DNA of 64,000 bases from Bacteroides sp. (lineage in GTDB: Bacteria; Bacteroidota; Bacteroidia; Bacteroidales; Muribaculaceae), in contig JAAVCK010000026.1 of the NCBI GenBank assembly GCA_014802325.1, positions 62,001 through 126,000 of the forward strand. The letters run 5' to 3'. Position numbers and translations under genes: made by a program. The notes beneath the pieces were generated by a model, which saw only the letters and a program-made list of their open reading frames with translations, was not told the origin of the DNA and ran no database searches. Shown here one piece after another: positions 61,144-64,000 of this stretch. Numbering within the stretch: position 1 is the stretch's first letter; every line of letters begins with the position of its first letter.

Positions 61144-63282
61144 ATGGCAAACGATCACGTAAATATCATAAGCAAGGAATTCAATATACTCAAAAAGTAT
61201 ATTTCGGCTACCCTCAAGATGCTCGACGAAGGAGCCACAATCCCTTTCATAAGCCGTTACCGTAAAGAAAAGACCGGCGGGATGACCGACATTACGGTCC
61301 ACGCCGTGGCGGAGCGTCATAAGGCTCTTACCGAACTAGATCACCGAAAAGATACCATAATTGCAGCCGTGAAAGCCGCCGGTGCTCTTACTCCGGAACT
61401 TGAGGAGAAAATAGCCGAGGAACTCGATCCGACCGCTCTCGAAGATATTTATCTCCCTTATAAACCCAAACGTCAGACCCGCGCACAGATGGCGCGTGCC
61501 AAAGGTCTCGAACCGCTTGCGCGAATGATTATGGCGCAGAATGTCGACAATCTTGCAGCATCAGCACGCAGGTTTGTAAACGCCGATGTGGCCGATACTG
61601 ACGAAGCGCTGGCCGGTGCATCCGATATTATAGCCGAGTGGGTGAGCGAGAGCGCGAAGGCACGCAGCATAGTCAGGTCGCGCTATCAGCGCAGCGCCAC
61701 TATTTCGGCCAAAGTGATTCCCGGTATGGAAGAGGAGGGCAATACGTTCAGCAACTATTTCAACTATTCCGAACCGCTGCGCATGTGTAATTCTCACCGC
61801 TATCTGGCAATACGCCGCGGCGAGAGCGAAGGGGTGCTGAAAGTATCGGTGTCGATCGACGATGATGAAATGATCGACCGCCTCAACCGCATGTTTGTCA
61901 AGCCTCAGGCTACCGAGCAGAGTGCTGACGCTGTAAGAAGTGCCGTTAAGGACGGGTATCGCCGTCTGATACGTCCGTCGATAGAAAACGAGATTTGCTC
62001 GGCTGTCAAGGAGCGTAGCGACGATGCCGCAATTCAGATGTTTGCCGACAATGTGAAGCAGTTGCTCATGAGCGCGCCGCTCGGCCGCAAGCGCATCCTC
62101 GCACTCGACCCCGGATTCCGCACGGGGTGTAAACTCGTGGTTCTCGACGAGCAGGGCAATCTGCTTAATCATGATGTGATATATCCGCATCCCCCGGCCA
62201 ACGATTATTTTAATTCCGAGAAAGCTCTCCACTACTATGTTGACAATTATCGTATCGACGCTATAGCGATAGGCAACGGTACGGCCGGCCGCGAGACCGA
62301 GCGGTTTGTAAAGAGCCTTGCCTTCCAGCGCAAAGTGCAGGTCTACATGGTGAGCGAACAGGGCGCAAGCATTTATTCGGCTTCGGATGTGGCACGCGAG
62401 GAATTTCCTGATGAGGATGTGACTGTACGCGGTGCCGTATCCATAGGGCGCCGTTTGCTTGATCCGCTTGCCGAACTTGTGAAGATCGATCCCAAATCGA
62501 TAGGCGTAGGTCAGTATCAGCATGACGTGAATCAGACTCGCCTCAAGGAGTCGCTCGATTATGTGGTGAGCAACTGTGTCAATAGTGTGGGCGTGAATGT
62601 GAATACAGCCTCAAAGCAGTTGCTTTCATACGTATCGGGTATAGGGCAGACACTTGCCGGAAATATCGTGAAGTATCGTGCCGAACACGGCGATTTCACC
62701 TCCCGCCGTCAGCTACTGGAAGTGCCGCGGATGGGTGAGAAGGCTTTTCAGCAGTGCGCCGGCTTCCTGCGCATCCCCGGTGCGGTAAATCCGCTCGACA
62801 ATACCGGCGTGCATCCCGAAAGCTACGGAGTGGTGGAAGCTATGGCATCGGATTACAAAGCCGACATCGGCAGGCTGCTGCGCGATAAAAATCTCGTGCA
62901 CAATATCGACCTCGACCGATATGTCACCAAGACCGTAGGACTCCCCACGCTGACTGATATAGTGCTCGAACTCGAAAAACCGGGACGCGATCCGCGCACC
63001 GCTCCTGAAGAAGAATACTATGACAGCGCCATCCGCAAAATCGACGATCTATATATAGGCCAGCAACTTACCGGAAAGGTAAATAATATCACGGCATTCG
63101 GTGTGTTTGTTGACCTCGGCATGAAAGAAAACGGCCTCATCCATATATCGCAGCTCTCTGACCGCTTCATATCCTCACCCGCCGAGGTGGTAAGTATCGG
63201 GTCGCACGTAAAAGTGAAGGTAATGGATGTGGACGTGGCTCGCGGCCGCATAGCTTTAACAATGAAAGGTATAAACCAATGA
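61144..63282 (+). CDS. tex: Tex-family transcription accessory protein
   Basis: A 712-residue RNA-binding protein. It has an N-terminal Tex helical domain (SRYRKEKTGGMTDITVHAVA), a YqgF-like RNase H fold (RKRILALDPGFRTGCKLVVL, AIAIGNGTAGRETERFVKSL), helix-hairpin-helix repeats (SYVSGIGQTLAGNIVKYRAE, LLEVPRMGEKAFQQCAGFLR), and a C-terminal S1 domain (LTGKVNNITAFGVFVDLGMK, ENGLIHISQLSDRF). These are the canonical Tex parts in order. The stop overlaps the FolK-like start by ATGA. Confidence 0.95.
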   Translation: MANDHVNIISKEFNILKKYISATLKMLDEGATIPFISRYRKEKTGGMTDITVHAVAERHKALTELDHRKDTIIAAVKAAGALTPELEEKIAEELDPTALEDIYLPYKPKRQTRAQMARAKGLEPLARMIMAQNVDNLAASARRFVNADVADTDEALAGASDIIAEWVSESAKARSIVRSRYQRSATISAKVIPGMEEEGNTFSNYFNYSEPLRMCNSHRYLAIRRGESEGVLKVSVSIDDDEMIDRLNRMFVKPQATEQSADAVRSAVKDGYRRLIRPSIENEICSAVKERSDDAAIQMFADNVKQLLMSAPLGRKRILALDPGFRTGCKLVVLDEQGNLLNHDVIYPHPPANDYFNSEKALHYYVDNYRIDAIAIGNGTAGRETERFVKSLAFQRKVQVYMVSEQGASIYSASDVAREEFPDEDVTVRGAVSIGRRLLDPLAELVKIDPKSIGVGQYQHDVNQTRLKESLDYVVSNCVNSVGVNVNTASKQLLSYVSGIGQTLAGNIVKYRAEHGDFTSRRQLLEVPRMGEKAFQQCAGFLRIPGAVNPLDNTGVHPESYGVVEAMASDYKADIGRLLRDKNLVHNIDLDRYVTKTVGLPTLTDIVLELEKPGRDPRTAPEEEYYDSAIRKIDDLYIGQQLTGKVNNITAFGVFVDLGMKENGLIHISQLSDRFISSPAEVVSIGSHVKVKVMDVDVARGRIALTMKGINQ

Positions 63283-63683
63283 CAACTTATCCCTGCACAA
63301 TAGGGTTGGGCAGCAATACCCCCGACCGTGAAGAGCAGATTCAGCACGCTCTCGTATTTCTCGGCAAGCTCCTTGCCGACGTGAAGCACTCGTCAGTTTA
63401 CGAATCAAAAGCATTCAACGGCATTGACGATCCCTACATGAATGCCGTGGTACACGGACAGACCGCCCTTGAGCCTGAAAAATTGATTGACAAGCTCAAG
63501 GAATATGAGTCGGATCACGGTCGTGTAAACAAGGACAGTGAGCCTAAAGGCAATGTATCGATCGACCTCGATCTGGTGATATATAATTATCGCATACTGC
63601 GTCAGGAAGACTTTCAGCGCCACTATTTCAACCGCGGTTACCGCGAACTTCTGGCCGACGGCGCTTTCGTGTCCGAGGCCTGA
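63279..63683 (+). CDS. Second, reduced HPPK (FolK)-like protein
   Basis: A 134-residue protein of the HPPK fold. It keeps IGLGSNTPDREEQIQ (GSN motif), DDPYMNAVVHGQTALEPEKL and SIDLDLVIYN (catalytic DxD). It lacks the Arg-rich YVDREID stretch and the LPHPR motif that the true folK at 42025 has, and is 18 residues shorter. It could be a divergent enzyme or have lost HPPK activity. Coupled to tex by a 4-base overlap; its stop abuts that of the convergent last gene. Confidence 0.8.
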   Translation: MTTYPCTIGLGSNTPDREEQIQHALVFLGKLLADVKHSSVYESKAFNGIDDPYMNAVVHGQTALEPEKLIDKLKEYESDHGRVNKDSEPKGNVSIDLDLVIYNYRILRQEDFQRHYFNRGYRELLADGAFVSEA

Positions 63684-64000
63684 TCATTCAGCCGGAGCTT
63701 CTTCGGTAAATGTGCGGGCCGCCTGCGAGCGGGCCGTATCAAGTATGCGCTGTTGCTTCTCTTTTTCCACTACCGCTGCCCGTCCGCGCCGCAGCAGTGT
63801 GGCGTAGCGTGTCACCACAGCTATCTCTTCGGCCTGACTTTTTGTCAGTGTCATGGAGTAGTTCTTTTCGCCCATGAATGTCAGAGTGATAGGGTCGGCT
63901 GCATGAGCGGCTATGAAATTGGCCAGCGAGTCGCACTCTACTCCCATGAAAGTTATTACCTCGGCGCCCATAGAGCGGTCGTTGCGCTCACCGTCGTGAG
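63684..64000 (-). CDS. Unrecognised protein, C-terminal part (partial)
   Basis: An open minus-strand frame reaches the right edge without a stop (HDGERNDRS precedes the internal Met at 63971), so the gene very likely begins outside the window. The visible 105 residues contain VITFMGVECDSLANFIAAHA, MGEKNYSMTLTKSQAEEI, a basic RRGRAAV and a Glu/Lys/Gln-rich helix ending TFTEEAPAE. I do not recognise the family. Confidence 0.55.
   Translation of the reverse strand, partial: HDGERNDRSMGAEVITFMGVECDSLANFIAAHAADPITLTFMGEKNYSMTLTKSQAEEIAVVTRYATLLRRGRAAVVEKEKQQRILDTARSQAARTFTEEAPAE

Noticed and set aside
1-64000. CRISPR arrays, insertion sequences, prophage or defence islands
   Set aside because: No regular spaced repeats, transposase, integrase or phage genes were seen; the gene content is mostly core plus accessory surface functions.

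Overview
The window looks like chromosomal DNA of a Bacteroidales bacterium, most likely a Muribaculaceae-type gut commensal. Reasons: a primary sigma factor of the short Bacteroidota type; repeated promoters of the form TTTG-N20-TAnnTTTG; a type V (FimA/Mfa) pilus locus; SPFH-Arc, DUF3868/DUF3575/DUF4906 and propeller-AraC families; long IspG and IF-2; and secreted enzymes ending in a domain that resembles a type IX sorting domain. GC looks slightly above 50% by eye (not computed). No rRNA, CRISPR array, prophage or insertion sequence was seen.

Layout. 1-123 is the start of a truncated regulator-like gene. 299-4789 is a minus-strand GDP-L-fucose operon (gmd, FucP-like permease, a nucleotidyltransferase/GHMP-like fusion, fcl). 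4891-6052 is an Arc-like/SPFH pair. 6208-11149 is lepA, rmuC and an ArnT-like glycosyltransferase. 11125-19734 is a pectin-processing cluster on the minus strand: a membrane-anchored propeller-AraC regulator, a large pectin methylesterase and an acetylesterase. 20193-30415 is a six-gene type V pilus operon. 30474-36882 holds carbonic anhydrase, tilS, an esterase, a PAP2-like membrane protein, purE, ispG and ribD. 37044-42483 is rimP-nusA-infB-folK. 42590-46738 holds a LytTR regulator, a DUF3127 protein, tRNA-Arg(UCU), fabG, gpmA and rpoD. 46948-56850 holds an MscS channel, a small exported protein with a TonB-receptor-like barrel, a TPR-LuxR membrane regulator, and an ECF sigma/membrane protein/ABC exporter operon. 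56948-63683 holds a PASTA protein, an RluD-type synthase, an acyltransferase, a phosphoesterase, Tex and a second FolK-like gene. The right edge cuts an unrecognised gene.

How genes work together. Gmd and Fcl convert GDP-mannose to GDP-fucose for surface glycans, and the permease plus fusion protein suggest an added salvage or control step. The two pectin esterases would remove methyl and acetyl groups before depolymerases that are not in this window, and the adjacent kinase-less AraC regulator is the obvious candidate activator. Three direct repeats phased at 21 and 32 bp sit just upstream of the esterase promoter. The pilus genes encode two assembly/outer-membrane proteins, a major shaft subunit, an anchor, an accessory subunit and a large probable tip adhesin, with a terminator after the major subunit.

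The points most worth a second look are the GHMP-like fusion that lacks its P-loop, the phased repeats, RNA hairpins in the rimP and fabG leaders and between nusA and infB, promoters abutting start codons, and the lectin-like C-terminus of the tip protein.
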